A DNA stretch of 64,000 nucleotides, from contig CM036159.1 of NCBI GenBank assembly GCA_020631735.1, positions 95,094,656 to 95,158,655 on the forward strand, written 5' to 3'. The first letter of the stretch is position 1. Each line of letters opens with the position of its first letter. A program made the position numbers and the translations under genes. The notes beneath the pieces are model-generated. The model saw only the letters and a list, made by a program, of their open reading frames with translations. It was not told the origin of the DNA and searched no databases. Below are positions 23,901 through 32,208 of this stretch, one piece after another. This stretch comes from Saccharum officinarum (Eukaryota; Streptophyta; Magnoliopsida; Poales; Poaceae).

Positions 23901-25990
23901 CTTTGGTTTTTCACATTATCCTCCTGCAACAATGAAGAAGGGTTATAGCTTATTTCCACAAAGCCAACAACAACAACAAAGTCTGTCAATCCCAAGCAAG
24001 TTGGGGTAGGCTAGAGTTGAAACCCACCAAGAGCCCCTAGTCATGGTTCAGGCAAGGCTTCAAAATATTGCCAGATAAAGTAAGACAGCATAGCAAAGTT
24101 ATAACTACACAAGGATATATATTTACATAATAATTTGAAACACAGCATGAATAATGATGTATGAGTGAATGCCATGTAATGGCATTGCTTTCCTACCATC
24201 TGACTCCATCCGTTGATCAATGACCAAAGATGCTCCTATGAATGGGCTCAAATTCACAATAAATTACATGTCATCTAGAACAAGTAGGGATGCAAGCGGG
24301 CCTGCCTGCGGGTTGCCCGCAGGCCACTGCATCAGCCGCAAGCAGTTTTGCGTAACATCTCATGCACTCCTGCATTCTCCTGCCGGGCCTTGCAGTCAAG
24401 AAAACTAGCAGATTGCAGGATACTGCAGAAGCCTGCATCTATACGTTTGTGCTCAGCTCAAATGCCTCTGTCCTATCTCTTGCTGCGTATAATCACTCGG
24501 CTCATGGACACTTGTTTCCTCTTGTATATAAGAACATTAGTAAAGGTGTTAACTGTTAGGTGCTTGAGATTGGAGGAAACTTTCATGTCCCTGAAAGGAC
24601 TAGCGAACTGATTATATGAGCTGTTGCATTCCGCAACGGCTCAACCAAATGCCTGGTAGCTCCTGTTCTTGCATTTGCAGATTGCACAACTACAAAAAAA
24701 GGAAGGAAATGCATGGACAGATAATTGAACTCATCGGGGCTACCGGCAACGGCGTCACGGCGACGCATCGCTGCTGTAACGCTGAATCGCTGTGATGCCG
24801 GTCGCAGGAGATGCGGGCGTTGTAGGTCTATGAAGGAAAATGCAGGTTCGCTGATTAGGCCTGCTAGGCTTTGCAGGCTGTCCACTTTAAGCCGGCTTGG
24901 CAAACGCAGGTGATCGCAGGGACCTGCTGCGACATTTTTTGCAGGCGGGCCTAGCAGGGTAGCGGGCAGTCCTGCGCCCGTTTGCATCCCTAAGAACAAA
25001 GGATTACCGTATTTACAGGATGGATTTCATTTTTCAACAAAATTCGTGATGCATATAGAATTTCTATTCATATTATTTTACCACTATTAGGGCTCCTTCC
25101 TCTACTGTTCAACTTAATGAATCTGGATCGTTAGCATGTCTATGATCACCCAAAAGGACTCAGCTAGCTAACTGGCTGGTGCCTCCCTACAGTTAAAAGA
25201 TCAACCATACATTATTATACGATTAAAAGTTCAGAGACCATACTTCACATCGTTTTTTACACCTTTCTTTCATATAAACCTTAGAAGCATGACACAGATT
25301 ATACAGTCAAGGTTAGGAAGCAAAATAGAGACAATAAGGAATTGGACAAGCTGCACTTTCTCAATATAGTTTGTATGTAGGCCGTGACCAATAATACCTG
25401 TTTTGCAATTTGCAATAAGACTTAAAAACATAGTAGCAAATATGCAGATTTACTTATGAAGAAATCCGATCATATAATTGGCCATGAAGATCAGCAAATC
25501 TATTCAGACTTTTTATCACTTAGGTTGGCAACTAACATTTCTCATCTATTACCGTAGCAGTATTACAAAATGTGCCTGTTCCACTGTAATACGATTACAG
25601 TAGTTATCAGCATGGAACAAGCATATGAAGATTGATATGAAATATGCACCTCATAAACACTAACCTGAAAACCAAATACACATTGTAAAAGATCCAGGAT
25701 ATCTGAATTCCTAGCATCAGGGACTGAAAAGGTAGCAGGAAGCCTGGGCAGATCCCTATGGTACTGCAGAGTTGATATTGCTGCCCTCACCTGAATTGAA
25801 ACAATTCATATGTATATAACCACCTCCAGATCCAGCAAATTGGCAATAAAAAAAATACCTTACTCTGAACTATTACCTCCAGAAAATTCACAATTGCATT
25901 AGTGGTAGAAGTCAAGGAATCTAGAGGAATAATATTATATGGAACAACATCCTCCGTCCTTGCTGCGTCCTTTTGCATGACCTTTTTCAT
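5111..25990 (-). CDS. CALS: Callose synthase (GSL8/GSL10 clade), left-contig exons, N-terminal and middle part
   Basis: Encodes part of a plasma-membrane 1,3-beta-glucan synthase that polymerises UDP-glucose into callose. Family knowledge: GSL8 and GSL10 act in cytokinesis and pollen development. I placed 23 exons with GT-AG borders (one exception, at 13378); their lengths sum to 2256 bases, exactly 752 codons, and the translation stays open. Recognisable pieces in order are an N-terminal stretch (YNIIPLDS), LLANEQSR, an FKS1-type block ([15 protein letters not shown]), [29 protein letters not shown], several hydrophobic membrane segments, [10 protein letters not shown], and [18 protein letters not shown] through to [11 protein letters not shown]. 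The many small exons fit the GSL8/GSL10 clade rather than intron-poor GSL genes. The first exons (roughly 200 residues) and everything after residue GIL at 5111 are absent. Four copia elements, MITEs and LINE pieces sit in or at the edges of its introns. Confidence 0.9.
5308..5350 (-). repeat. RTE-type LINE 3' end remnant in intron
   Basis: Carries the CCCAAGCAAGTTGG..GGCTAGAGAT signature that ends RTE-like LINE copies elsewhere in the window, but without a TTG tail. It lies in the intron between the exons at 5431 and 5231. The same remnant is at 57660-57702. Confidence 0.5.
6079..6192 (+). repeat. 5' LTR of copia B1 (114 bp)
   Basis: TG..CA ends, preceded by the target duplication CCCAG and followed at once by the tRNA-Met primer binding site. 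It differs from the 3' LTR only at base 5 (TGTTGG against TGTTAG). Confidence 0.95.
6097..6160 (+). promoter_or_regulatory. LTR promoter: three GGCCCA (site II-like) motifs, TATA box, telo-box-like motif
   Basis: GGCCCA occurs at 6097, 6112 and 6121, TATATAG at 6138-6144 and TAGGGTT at 6154-6160. GGCCCA is the complement of TGGGCC, the plant site II element bound by TCP factors, and AACCCTA is the telo-box core. Promoter use is inferred from this arrangement and from the position inside the LTR. No transcript evidence is available. Confidence 0.55.
6277..8154 (+). pseudogene. Copia B1 gag (open to a 3' frameshift)
   Basis: Starts at ATG 6277 (MAGRPPPPP), the conserved gag start of this family; the open frame extends to 8154. 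Residues 1-290 are low-complexity Ala/Pro/Ser-rich with a helical stretch ([17 protein letters not shown]). The copia-type capsid region follows ([15 protein letters not shown] to [10 protein letters not shown], about 7150-7725). The Gly/Arg-rich nucleic-acid-binding tail seen in copia A and F is deleted near 7860. After that point the reading frame no longer matches the polyprotein, so residues past about 530 are spurious. Confidence 0.8.
7956..10748 (+). pseudogene. Copia B1 protease-integrase-RT (integrase finger deleted, stop in RT)
   Basis: 930 open codons. Protease DSG at about 8183 ([12 protein letters not shown]). Integrase catalytic core D-D-E from about 8660 to 8910 ([27 protein letters not shown]), RT from about 9870 with [10 protein letters not shown] and YVDD near 10404. 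Compared with the copy at 60294-61020, about 171 in-frame bases are missing at 8494. They remove the two histidines of the HHCC finger (WHRRLGHPG) and leave CHACQLG. The frame ends at TAG 10746-10748, where copia B2 has CAG (63256 area). Confidence 0.85.
10764..11336 (+). pseudogene. Copia B1 RNase H portion
   Basis: Same frame as the upstream RT after the 10746 stop. RNase H signatures are [33 protein letters not shown] and [13 protein letters not shown], ending with [15 protein letters not shown]. It matches the C-terminus of the unbroken 883-codon ORF of copia B2. Confidence 0.85.
11380..11416 (+). other. Hairpin plus polypurine tract before 3' LTR of B1
   Basis: TGAACT (11380-11385) and AGTTCA (11399-11404) form a perfect inverted repeat around a GC-rich loop, followed directly by ACTGCGGGGGG and the LTR. 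The same arrangement is found in copias C, D and E. Confidence 0.5.
11417..11530 (+). repeat. 3' LTR of copia B1 (114 bp)
   Basis: TGTTAG..TAACA, followed by the second CCCAG target copy at 11531-11535. Confidence 0.95.
11633..16255 (-). CDS. CALS: Callose synthase exon group 2 (12 exons)
   Basis: Exons in transcript order: 16177-16255, 15816-15932, 14863-14965, 14647-14770, 13676-13853, 13524-13576, 13379-13439, 13221-13302, 12979-13028, 12665-12751, 11735-11820, 11633-11657. They encode the central membrane region: [161 protein letters not shown], and the 25-base micro-exon KQLLSSGQ. Several stretches are hydrophobic enough to be membrane helices. The exon 13379-13439 ends CAG|GA instead of CAG|GT, the only non-canonical donor found. 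Confidence 0.88.
12091..12320. mobile_element. Stowaway-like MITE
   Basis: The left end CCCTCCTCCCAAAATAAATG and the right end CTTATTATGGGACGGAGGGAG are imperfect inverted repeats of the grass Stowaway type, with TA at the right border. The left border TA is not preserved. It lies in the intron 11821-12664; otherwise this intron shows AT-rich unique sequence only. Confidence 0.7.
13965..14047 (+). mobile_element. 47-bp RTE-type LINE tail with 18-bp target duplication
   Basis: The 47-base insert (13983-14029) is GCCTACCCCAACTTGCTTGG.. ending in TTG repeats, the extreme 3' end of grass RTE-like LINEs. It is flanked by a perfect 18-base direct repeat (13965-13982 and 14030-14047, ATTAAGTTGAGCGGCCAA), the product of target-primed reverse transcription. 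Intron 13854-14646. Confidence 0.85.
14320..14425 (-). mobile_element. tRNA-derived SINE-like fragment
   Basis: The minus strand carries a tRNA-like A box (GGTTGGCTGAGCC, 14407-14419) and B box (GGGTTCGAGTC, 14391-14401) followed by a non-tRNA tail ending near an A/T run. The spacing is too short for a working tRNA gene, so a SINE head is more likely. No clear target duplication was found. Confidence 0.5.
14966..15815. other. Callose synthase intron without recognised feature
   Basis: 850 bases of AT-rich intron between exons 15816-15932 and 14863-14965. The only structure I noted is an imperfect repeat of GTGCCACGCCCAAGGGA about 50 bases apart (15540-15610). Confidence 0.6.
16299..16394 (+). 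repeat. 5' LTR of copia C (96 bp)
   Basis: TG..CA ends and perfect flanking AAATC. Contains two GGCCCA motifs, ATATATAG and TTAGGGT, the same promoter-like order as the other LTRs. Confidence 0.95.
16486..19309 (+). pseudogene. Copia C truncated gag, protease and integrase
   Basis: The family gag start is at 16486 ([10 protein letters not shown]), but it stops at about 16569. An open frame of 788 codons runs from 16943. It goes from the Ala-rich helix ([20 protein letters not shown]) straight to the segment just before protease ([13 protein letters not shown]), skipping the capsid region present in the other copies. Protease is [12 protein letters not shown]. The integrase finger ([20 protein letters not shown]) and core ([27 protein letters not shown]) are intact. 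The frame shifts near 18870, after which the translation is spurious. Confidence 0.85.
18985..20930 (+). pseudogene. Copia C RT and RNase H (frameshifted)
   Basis: RT N-terminal half in frame from 18985 ([40 protein letters not shown]). A damaged stretch at 19640-19735 breaks the frame inside LDVKNAF. The rest continues from 19763 with [10 protein letters not shown] near 19950 and RNase [20 protein letters not shown] near 20440. A further shift at about 20725 (HQGPSM instead of HQRTKH) spoils the C-terminus. Confidence 0.8.
20962..20998 (+). other. Pre-PPT hairpin and polypurine tract of copia C
   Basis: TGAACT (20962-20967) and AGTCCA (20981-20986) pair with one mismatch, followed by GACTGCGGGGGG. 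Position and loop match copia B1. Confidence 0.45.
20999..21094 (+). repeat. 3' LTR of copia C (96 bp)
   Basis: TG..CA ends, followed by the target copy AAATC at 21095-21099. Confidence 0.95.
21133..25990 (-). CDS. CALS: Callose synthase exon group 1 (7 exons)
   Basis: Exons in transcript order: 25877-25990, 25665-25790, 23834-23923, 22317-22414, 22108-22225, 21299-21424, 21133-21209. They encode [18 protein letters not shown], then [86 protein letters not shown], and [18 protein letters not shown]. The [16 protein letters not shown] block is the hallmark of the FKS1-type domain. Each border has AG before and GT after on the minus strand, and codons split correctly across junctions (for example AA|C between the fourth and fifth exons). 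The 1.7-kb intron 23924-25664 holds an hAT-like element; the 1.4-kb intron 22415-23833 holds a MITE and a SINE. Confidence 0.9.
21425..22107. other. Callose synthase intron without recognised feature
   Basis: AT-rich intron of about 680 bases between the exons at 22108 and 21424. I see no repeat with clear ends. Confidence 0.6.
22872..22973 (-). repeat. RTE-type LINE 3' fragment
   Basis: On the minus strand it ends CCCAACTTGCTTGGGACTGACAGG then TTG repeats, preceded by a remnant of the CCTGAACCGT stop-codon region. 5' truncated. Confidence 0.65.
23043..23555. mobile_element. hAT-type MITE split at its right target duplication by a SINE
   Basis: The MITE is 23051-23198: the inverted ends TAGGGCTGAAAACAG and CTGTTTTCAGCCCTA are perfect over 15 bases. 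The left target copy ACTATCAT is 23043-23050. The right copy appears intact only at 23548-23555, on the far side of the SINE. The eight-base duplication and TAGGG ends fit hAT elements. Confidence 0.8.
23191..23552 (-). mobile_element. tRNA-derived SINE with 13-bp target duplication
   Basis: The SINE body is 23204-23539, minus strand. A box-like TGGCTAGCGG near 23515 and B box GGTTCGGTTCC near 23475 lie at the head; a GT-rich region and a short A tail (23204-23212) are at the 3' end. The flanking direct repeats are CAGCCCTAACTAT (23191-23203) and CAGTCCTAACTAT (23540-23552), one mismatch. The first copy overlaps the MITE terminus, so the SINE inserted after the MITE. Confidence 0.75.
23964..24056 (-). 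repeat. RTE-type LINE 3' fragment
   Basis: Minus strand ends CCCAACTTGCTTGGGATTGACAG, then TTG repeats. It includes the CCTGAACCATGA stop region. 5' truncated; intron 23924-25664. Confidence 0.65.
24277..25000. mobile_element. Non-autonomous hAT-like element (708 bp)
   Basis: Inverted ends TAGGGATGCAAGCGGGC (from 24285) and GCCCGTTTGCATCCCTA (to 24992), flanked by eight-base target copies AGAACAAG (24277-24284) and AGAACAAA (24993-25000). The sub-terminal sequence is rich in GCGGG/CCCGC pairs. No transposase ORF. Confidence 0.8.
25001..25664. other. Callose synthase intron remainder, nothing recognised
   Basis: AT-rich intron between the hAT-like element and the exon 25665-25790. Confidence 0.6.
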
Positions 25991-26060
25991 CTGACCAAAA
26001 CAGAATAAATATTGATCACAAAAGGTGAGACCCCGTACTGGTCATGATTATATTCAAAGG

Positions 26061-26178
26061 TGCTAGAGGATTAGTTTCTATTGATTTGGGCTAACCCTAG
26101 AAGGGTAGCTATATAGGTAATCATACATGGGCCTCATGGGCCTAGCCTCATGGGCCTAATACACTTCATATTCCAACA
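26061..26178 (-). repeat. 3' LTR of copia D (118 bp)
   Basis: Minus strand TGTTGGAATATG..CTCTAGCA, bordered by AAAGG. Carries three GGCCCAT motifs, TATATAG and TAGGGTTAGCCC. Confidence 0.93.
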
Positions 26179-26190
26179 ACCCCCCCCGCA

Positions 26191-26222
26191 GTCTGAACTA
26201 CCGGCGCAGCGGAGTTCCAGAC
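26191..26222 (-). other. Pre-PPT hairpin of copia D
   Basis: GTCTGAACT (26191-26199) pairs with AGTTCCAGAC (26213-26222) with a single-base bulge, giving a longer stem than in B1, next to the G tract 26179-26189. Confidence 0.5.
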
Positions 26223-26278
26223 TGAACAAGAAAGAAGAAAGAACACACACGATGCCCCCCACAGACGCAACTAGCCAC

Positions 26279-28639
26279 TGGTGATGTTGAGGCTGGAGCA
26301 AAACTCGGTGAAAGTCGAGGACGGGATGCCTTTGGTGAAGATGTCCGCGAACTAGGAGGTGGTCGGAACATGAAGGACCCGCACCTCGCCCATGGCAACC
26401 CGATCACGGACAAAGTGTAGGTCAATCTCCAGGTGCTTCTCCGCTAGTGTTGGATGGGGTTGGTGAAGAGGTACACCGCACTAACATTGTCGCAGTAGAT
26501 CAGCGTGCTCCGGGAGGGCGGAGTGTGGAGCTCGGCGAGAAGTTGCCAGAGCCAGGAGGCCTCAGCCACGCCGTTTGCGACAGCGCGGTACTCCGCCTCG
26601 GCACTGGACCGGGAGACCACATGCTGGCGCTTGGACGACCAGGACACCAGGTTGCCACCCAAGAAGACCGCGTAGCCGGAGGTGGAGCGCCGAGTGTCCG
26701 AACACCCTGCCCAGTCGGCGTCAGTGTAGACGACAAGCTCGGTGGAGGAGGACCGGTGAAGAAGTAGGCCGTAGTCGATCGTGCCCCGGAGGTAGCGGAG
26801 GAGGCGCTTGAGAGCAGTGAGATGAGGCTCTCGGGGATCATGCATGTGAAGACAGATCTGCTGAACGGCGTAGGTGATGTCCGGTCGGGTGAAGGTGAGG
26901 TACTGAAGGGCACCAGCAAGACTCCGGTATGCAGTGGGATCTGACACTGGGGGGCCCTCTGCCTCTGACAACTTGCCCTGTGTATCAACCGGAGTGGAGC
27001 AGGGGTTGCAGTCAGTCATCCCAGCCCACTCCAAGATATCTCGAGTATACTACCGCTGGTGAAGAAGTAACCCGGCAGGATGAGGCTCAACAGTGACCCC
27101 GAGGAAGTGGTGGAGCACACCCAGATCCTTCATAGCAAACTCCTACTGAAGAGCGGTAATGATGCGGCGGAGAAGTGGCTCACTGGAGACTGTGAGGACA
27201 ATATCATCAACATAGAGCAACAGGTACGCAGTGTCAGCTCCATGGCGATAGATAAACAGAGATGTATCAGACTTGGCATCCACAAACCCCAGTGTCAGCA
27301 GGAAAGCAGCAAACCGATGGTTCTACGCCCGGAGTGCCTGCTTGAGGCCATAGAGAGACATGTTAAGCCGGCAGACCATGTCAGGACGGGAAGAATCAAC
27401 GAACCCCGCCGGCTGACTGCAGTAAACTGTCTCAGTGAGAAGGCCGTGCAGAAATGCATTCTTGACGTCCAGCTGATGGACGCGCCAGGACCGAGCAAGA
27501 GCCAGCGAGAGCACTGTGCGGACGGTGGCTGGCTTCACCACCGGGCTGAAGGTCTCATCATAGTCGACCCCAGGGCGCTGAGTGAAGCCCCGGAGAACCC
27601 AGCGAGCCTTGTAGCGCTCGAGAGTGCCATCAGCCCGACGCTTGTGGGTCCAGATCCACTTGCCGGTGTCGACGTTGGAGCCTGGCGGCCGGGGCACCAA
27701 CTCCCATGTCTGGTTGGCGAGGAGCGCGGCGTACTCCTCTTCCATCGCGCGGCGCCAGTGGGGGTCCAATAAGGCGTCACGGACGGAAGAGGGTACTGGG
27801 GAGACCAGCGTGTCGCCAGGCAATGCCGCAAGGGCCCGAGGCGGCAGTGTGCCGGCCGCGTGCCGTGTCACCATCGGGTGAACATGCCGCGGGTGGCGGT
27901 GAAGCAGCGGCGGGTGATAGACCAGCGGTGCGACACGAGCTGGCGGGGACTGCGGCGGTGGTGTCGGTGTCCCCGGTGGAGAAGAGACCGCGAGGGGCGG
28001 CAGCGGCCGCGCACGGCGCTGGTACACCTGTACCGGCGCAGCGAACCGCGGAGAAGGAGCCGGGGCAGCACCAGAGGACGACGGCGCCGAATCCGCGTCG
28101 AGCGGAGAGGCCGGGGCAGCACCAGGGGACAAGGGCCCCGGATTCGTGCCAAGCGAAGAGGTCGGGGCTGCGCCGAAGGACGACGAGCCCGGACCCGTGG
28201 AATCACGGGCGACTGGGGAGCGGGGACAGGAACCCGGCAAGGAGCTCGGTGAAGCAGTACCTGCAGGAGACCACGGAAAAGGTGGCTGGACCACCGTGTC
28301 AGTGGGAAACAGGGAGGAGGGATCAGGAGGGGTGGTGGGTGGGCTGGAGAAGGGAAAGACGGACTCATCGAACACCACGTGGCGAGAGATGAGAACCCGT
28401 CGGGAGGTAAGATCAAAACACCGGTACTCCTTGTGATCCGGGGAGTACCCGAGGAAGACACAGAGAGTCGAACGGGGGTCCAGCTTGTGGAAAGAAGTGG
28501 CAGCGGTGTTGGGGTAACACGCGCACCCGAAGACGCGAAGATGATCGTACCGAGGGGTACCGAAAAGAGCGTGGTGTGGTGTAGGAGCGAGACAGGCAGC
28601 GGAAGGAAGACGGTTGAGGAGGTAGGTGGAGGTGTGCAA
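26279..28639 (-). pseudogene. Copia D integrase C-terminus, RT and RNase H (several stops)
   Basis: Open blocks: 28639-27323 (integrase tail [14 protein letters not shown] and RT to LKQALRA) and 27034-26444 (RT end and RNase [20 protein letters not shown]). Between them the YVDD block (around 27215) is intact, but TAG codons replace tryptophan (27325 area) and two glutamines (27150 and 27050 areas). Another TAG near 26445 ends RNase H. The changes fit C-to-T or G-to-A decay. Confidence 0.8.
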
Positions 28640-28722
28640 GCCCTCAGCCCCAGAAGCGAGCAGGAAGAGACGCCTGAAACAGAAGGGTGCGCACGGTGTC
28701 GTTGGTGGTGCGAATCATGCGT

Positions 28723-31454
28723 TCAGCCTTGCCATTCTGTGAGGAGGTATATGGGCAAGACATGCGCAACTAAACACCGTGAGAGGAAGAAAGCCCGGGA
28801 GGTGGAGTTATCACACTGGACGGCCTTGATGGTAAGGCCGAACTGTGTGGACGCCCAAGTGAAGAAGTGAAGGAGCGTGGGAAACGTATCAGACTTCGCA
28901 CGCAAGGGAAAGGTCCACAAATAATGCGAAAAATCATCGACCACCACAAGATAGTAGAAATACTGATAACAGGAGATATCCATAGGTCGCAATGTACAAG
29001 ATCAAAAATGCAGGCCGCATGTGAAGAACTACGAAAAGGAAGACGAACATGTCGGCCCAATTGGCACGCATGACACAAATGCTCATCATGAGCCCGAGTA
29101 CAAGGAATGTCGGAGCTACGACTGACTTGCATCAGGGCATCACGTCCAGGATGGCCGAGGCGCCGGTGCCAAGTAGTAGAGGAGGTAGAGGCGGCGAAGG
29201 CAGCTGACAAAACGGACGGCGAAGAAGATGAAGTAGCCGTCGGGAAGCGAAGAGTGTAAAGGGGCCTCGTGCTGTCACATCGGAGCAGAGGACGCCGGGA
29301 AGCCAAATCCTTTACAGTAAGACCAGAAGAGTCAAATTCCACAGAACAGGAATTGTCAGCTGTAAAACGACGAATAGAAAGAAGGTTGTGAACCATAAAA
29401 GGAGCGACAAGAACATCAGGAAGACGAAAGGAGCCATGAGCACCGGCGGTACCCACAGATGTGACAAGAAGACACGAACCATTTGCGACCATAATGGACG
29501 AAGGAGAGAAGAAGAGGGAGAATGGACAGAAGAAAGTATACCAGGGTCAGGGGTGGTGTGGTAGGTGGCACCCGAGTCGGCGATCCACTCAGGACCGACA
29601 GGGGGTGTCAGGCCCATAGTGCTAAACGAGCGAGCCAAGGCCGCCTGGTCCCAACCGGCAAGCCCGAGCGGGTTGCCGGAGGGTGTGGCCCACGAAGACG
29701 TAGTGGAGACGCCGGGAGGTGGAGCACCAGTGAACATGGCCGCCGGTGGGCGAGGCTCACCACCAGGAGCGTGGATGGGCCACATAGAGATGCGCCCGGA
29801 CCACGGGTTGTGGAAGGAAGGCCATGGTGCACCCTGTGGAGCCGTCGGCGCCACCTGGTTGGCCCCGCCACGCCCCCCCCTCACGTCCAGTGCCGCGGCG
29901 ACGGCGACCGCCACGCCCCCCCCCCACCCCCGCTCGGCCCAGAGGGAGGACCAAGAAGGGACGGCGGCGGCGTAGCGGACGGACGCGGTGGAGCGAACGG
30001 ACGCGGCGGAGTGGCCGCAAGGGCCGTCGAGGAAGTCGAGTACCTCGGGGCGGCGGTGGACCCAGGCTGGAGACCCTGAGCAAACTCCTCCATGACAAGA
30101 TCGTCACGGACCTAGAGGAAGGTGGGGAAGGGGCGCTGGCGGGTCATCCATGTCCGGAGGTGGGCGTAGCGGTCGCTGAGCCCACGGAGGACGGACCAGG
30201 ATGCGGTCCTCCACGGGCCAGCCAAGGTCACCGAGGGAGTCTGCCATGGTCTTCATCTTGCGGCAGAACTCGCCAACAGTTAGGTCACTCTGGACGAAGG
30301 TCCTGAAACTCGCAACGAGCCTCAGAGCCCGGGCCTCGGCATTGCCCAGAAACTGGCCCTCGAGTGCCAGCCAGGCCTGGCGAGCATCCGCCGTGTTGCG
30401 GACGAGGTCGTGGAGGTCGAGGGAGATCGTCCCGATGATCCACGAGAGGGCGATGTTGTCAAGGCGCATCCACGAGGGGGTCTGAGCCGCGACCGTGGCA
30501 TCGACGAGGACGTGGTCGTCAAGGGCGTAGCGGCGGAGGGTGAGGAGGACCAGGTCCCGCCAACGGGCGTAGGAGGGCGACTCGGGCTCGAGAACCACCG
30601 GACGAGCAGGCGGATGTTCTGGACCCCCCCCGGCCTGGTAGTGAAGCTGCGCCACGAGAGGATCGGCCGGGTCGTGCCAGATGACCGCTGTGGTGGGCGC
30701 GCGGTGGCCCGTCGAGCCGGAGGAGGTGGCCCCGAGGTCGTGGTAGGAAGGAGGGACGAGGCGCTGCTCCACGTCAGCGATCTGGCGTGCCAGGGCATCG
30801 GTCGCACCCCGCTCGCGCTCCCAGGCGAGGGCTGCCGCGCGAAGACGAGCCTGGCCCTCAGCAGCTGCAGCCCGAGCGGCGACGAGGGCAGCGGCGAGAG
30901 TCGAATCGTCACGACCGGGGTAGAGGAGGGTCGGCGGCGGCGGAGGCGGGGCCGGGAAGGCATGGACGCCGTCAGGAAGAAGGCCGACGGCAGCCAGACC
31001 GGCGCTGGGGAGATGAGCTCCAGGGAGGAGGACGGCGTCGGCGGGCGGCTCGGCAGCAGTAGCAGCGCCCGAGCCGAGGCTTGCGCCGCGCCCGCAGCAG
31101 CAGTGCCACCCGCGCCCGCTCTGCAGCACCACCTGTGCCCGCGCCTGCAGCGGCAGCGGCACCCGGGCCTGCGGCTGCAAGGGCGGCGGCGGTGGGGGCA
31201 CCTGCGGCTGCCAGGGCAGCAGCGCCAGCGGCGCGCGGCCCAGAGGAGGGGGCCAGCAGCGGTCCCAGCAGCGGCCGCAGGGGCTGCGCCGCCTGCTGGG
31301 GCCGGCGGCGGCGGCAGGAAGCAGACGGTGGGGGCGGCAGGGAGCAGGGGGCGGGCGGTGGAAGCAGCCACCTGTGCCCCGGAAGAGGATGGGAGAGGTG
31401 GAAAAGCATGGAAGTAGGAAGGAGGGAGGTGGAGGAGGCCGGCCGGCCAGCCAT
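28723..31454 (-). pseudogene. Copia D gag, protease and integrase finger/core (frameshifted)
   Basis: gag begins at ATG 31454 (MAGRPASSTS). The capsid block [19 protein letters not shown] to WPVEDRILV lies in 30104-31201. The protease segment is [18 protein letters not shown] near 29580. The integrase finger [20 protein letters not shown] and the start of the core are in 28770-29492, followed by a fragmentary core (28723-28992) that has lost the GREFDN part of the second catalytic block. Four or more frame changes separate these pieces. Confidence 0.75.
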
Positions 31455-31535
31455 GGGGGAACGGCGGCGGCGCCGCCGGCCTGGGGCGGTGGCGTCAGCT
31501 GGAAGGGGAGGGGAAGACCTAGGCTGCTGATACCA

Positions 31536-31652
31536 TGCTAGAGGATTAGTTTCTATTGATTTGGGCTAACCCTAGAAGGGTAGCTATATAGGTAACCATA
31601 ATGGGCCTCATGGGCCTAGCCTCATGGGCCTCATACACTTCATATTCCAACA
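31536..31652 (-). repeat. 5' LTR of copia D (117 bp)
   Basis: Same ends as 26061-26178, followed on the minus strand by the primer binding site and bordered by AAAGG at 31653-31657. Confidence 0.93.
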
Positions 31653-31656
31653 AAAG

Positions 31657-31705
31657 GGTTGAATTTGAAGGAAGCCTACCCCAACTTGCTTGGGACAAAA
31701 GGCTA

Positions 31706-31742
<37 letters not shown>

Positions 31743-31759
31743 GGTTGAATTTGAAGGAA
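31657..31759 (+). mobile_element. Truncated RTE-type LINE with TTG-repeat tail and 17-bp target duplication
   Basis: The 69-base insert (31674-31742) has the CCTACCCCAACTTGCTTGGG end and about eleven TTG units, flanked by the 17-base direct repeat GGTTGAATTTGAAGGAA (31657-31673 and 31743-31759). It adjoins copia D, whose AAAGG target overlaps its left repeat. Confidence 0.85.
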
Positions 31760-32095
31760 CATAAGTTCATAACCAGAAGATATAAAACAATCACTTAGAT
31801 TTTGTACACAACTTACTCAGCGGTGCGATTTGTCACAAGAAAATCGTTGACATAACATTAAAAGATAGATAATTAAAGAGCTTGCCAACAATCTACATCC
31901 TCTGCACTCAGCACACTATTCTAGAGAGGAAATGTAACAGCAAGGTGAGAAATAAAACTGCAGTGTCATTCTCTACTTTTCAGCATCTCAAAGATACAAG
32001 TCCATATTATGATTCAGGCACATTAAGATTTAAGGTAGCTTCAACGACAATCTGCTATCGCTCTTTTACATGCCAATCTTGATGCTTGACACTTG
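31760..32095. other. Intron or upstream flank to the assembly gap, nothing recognised
   Basis: AT-rich unique sequence. I looked on the minus strand for the next callose synthase exon and did not find it. Confidence 0.5.
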
Positions 32096-32195
32096 NNNNN
32101 NNNNNNNNNNNNNNNNNNNNNNNNNNNNNNNNNNNNNNNNNNNNNNNNNNNNNNNNNNNNNNNNNNNNNNNNNNNNNNNNNNNNNNNNNNNNNNN
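32096..32195. other. Assembly gap, exactly 100 N
   Basis: A run of exactly 100 N, the usual placeholder for a gap of unknown size. Sequence types on the two sides do not match: callose synthase intron on the left, Sirevirus internal end on the right. Confidence 0.99.
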
Positions 32196-32208
32196 CAAGG
32201 GGGAGATT

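Larger units (their letters stand above)
26061..31652 (-). mobile_element. Copia D: full-length, decayed Ale-like LTR retrotransposon
   Basis: Target duplication AAAGG at 26056-26060 and 31653-31657. LTRs of 118 and 117 bp with about three differences, primer binding site TGGTATCAGCAG (minus strand, 31524-31535) and G tract 26179-26189. It lies upstream of the first visible exon in the same orientation as the gene. All domains gag-PR-IN-RT-RH are present, but stops and shifts interrupt every one; this is the oldest-looking of the full-length copies. Confidence 0.95.

Noticed and set aside
31546..31794. Polyglutamine ORF on the minus strand
   Set aside because: The Gln run is the TTG-repeat tail of a truncated LINE read in antisense.
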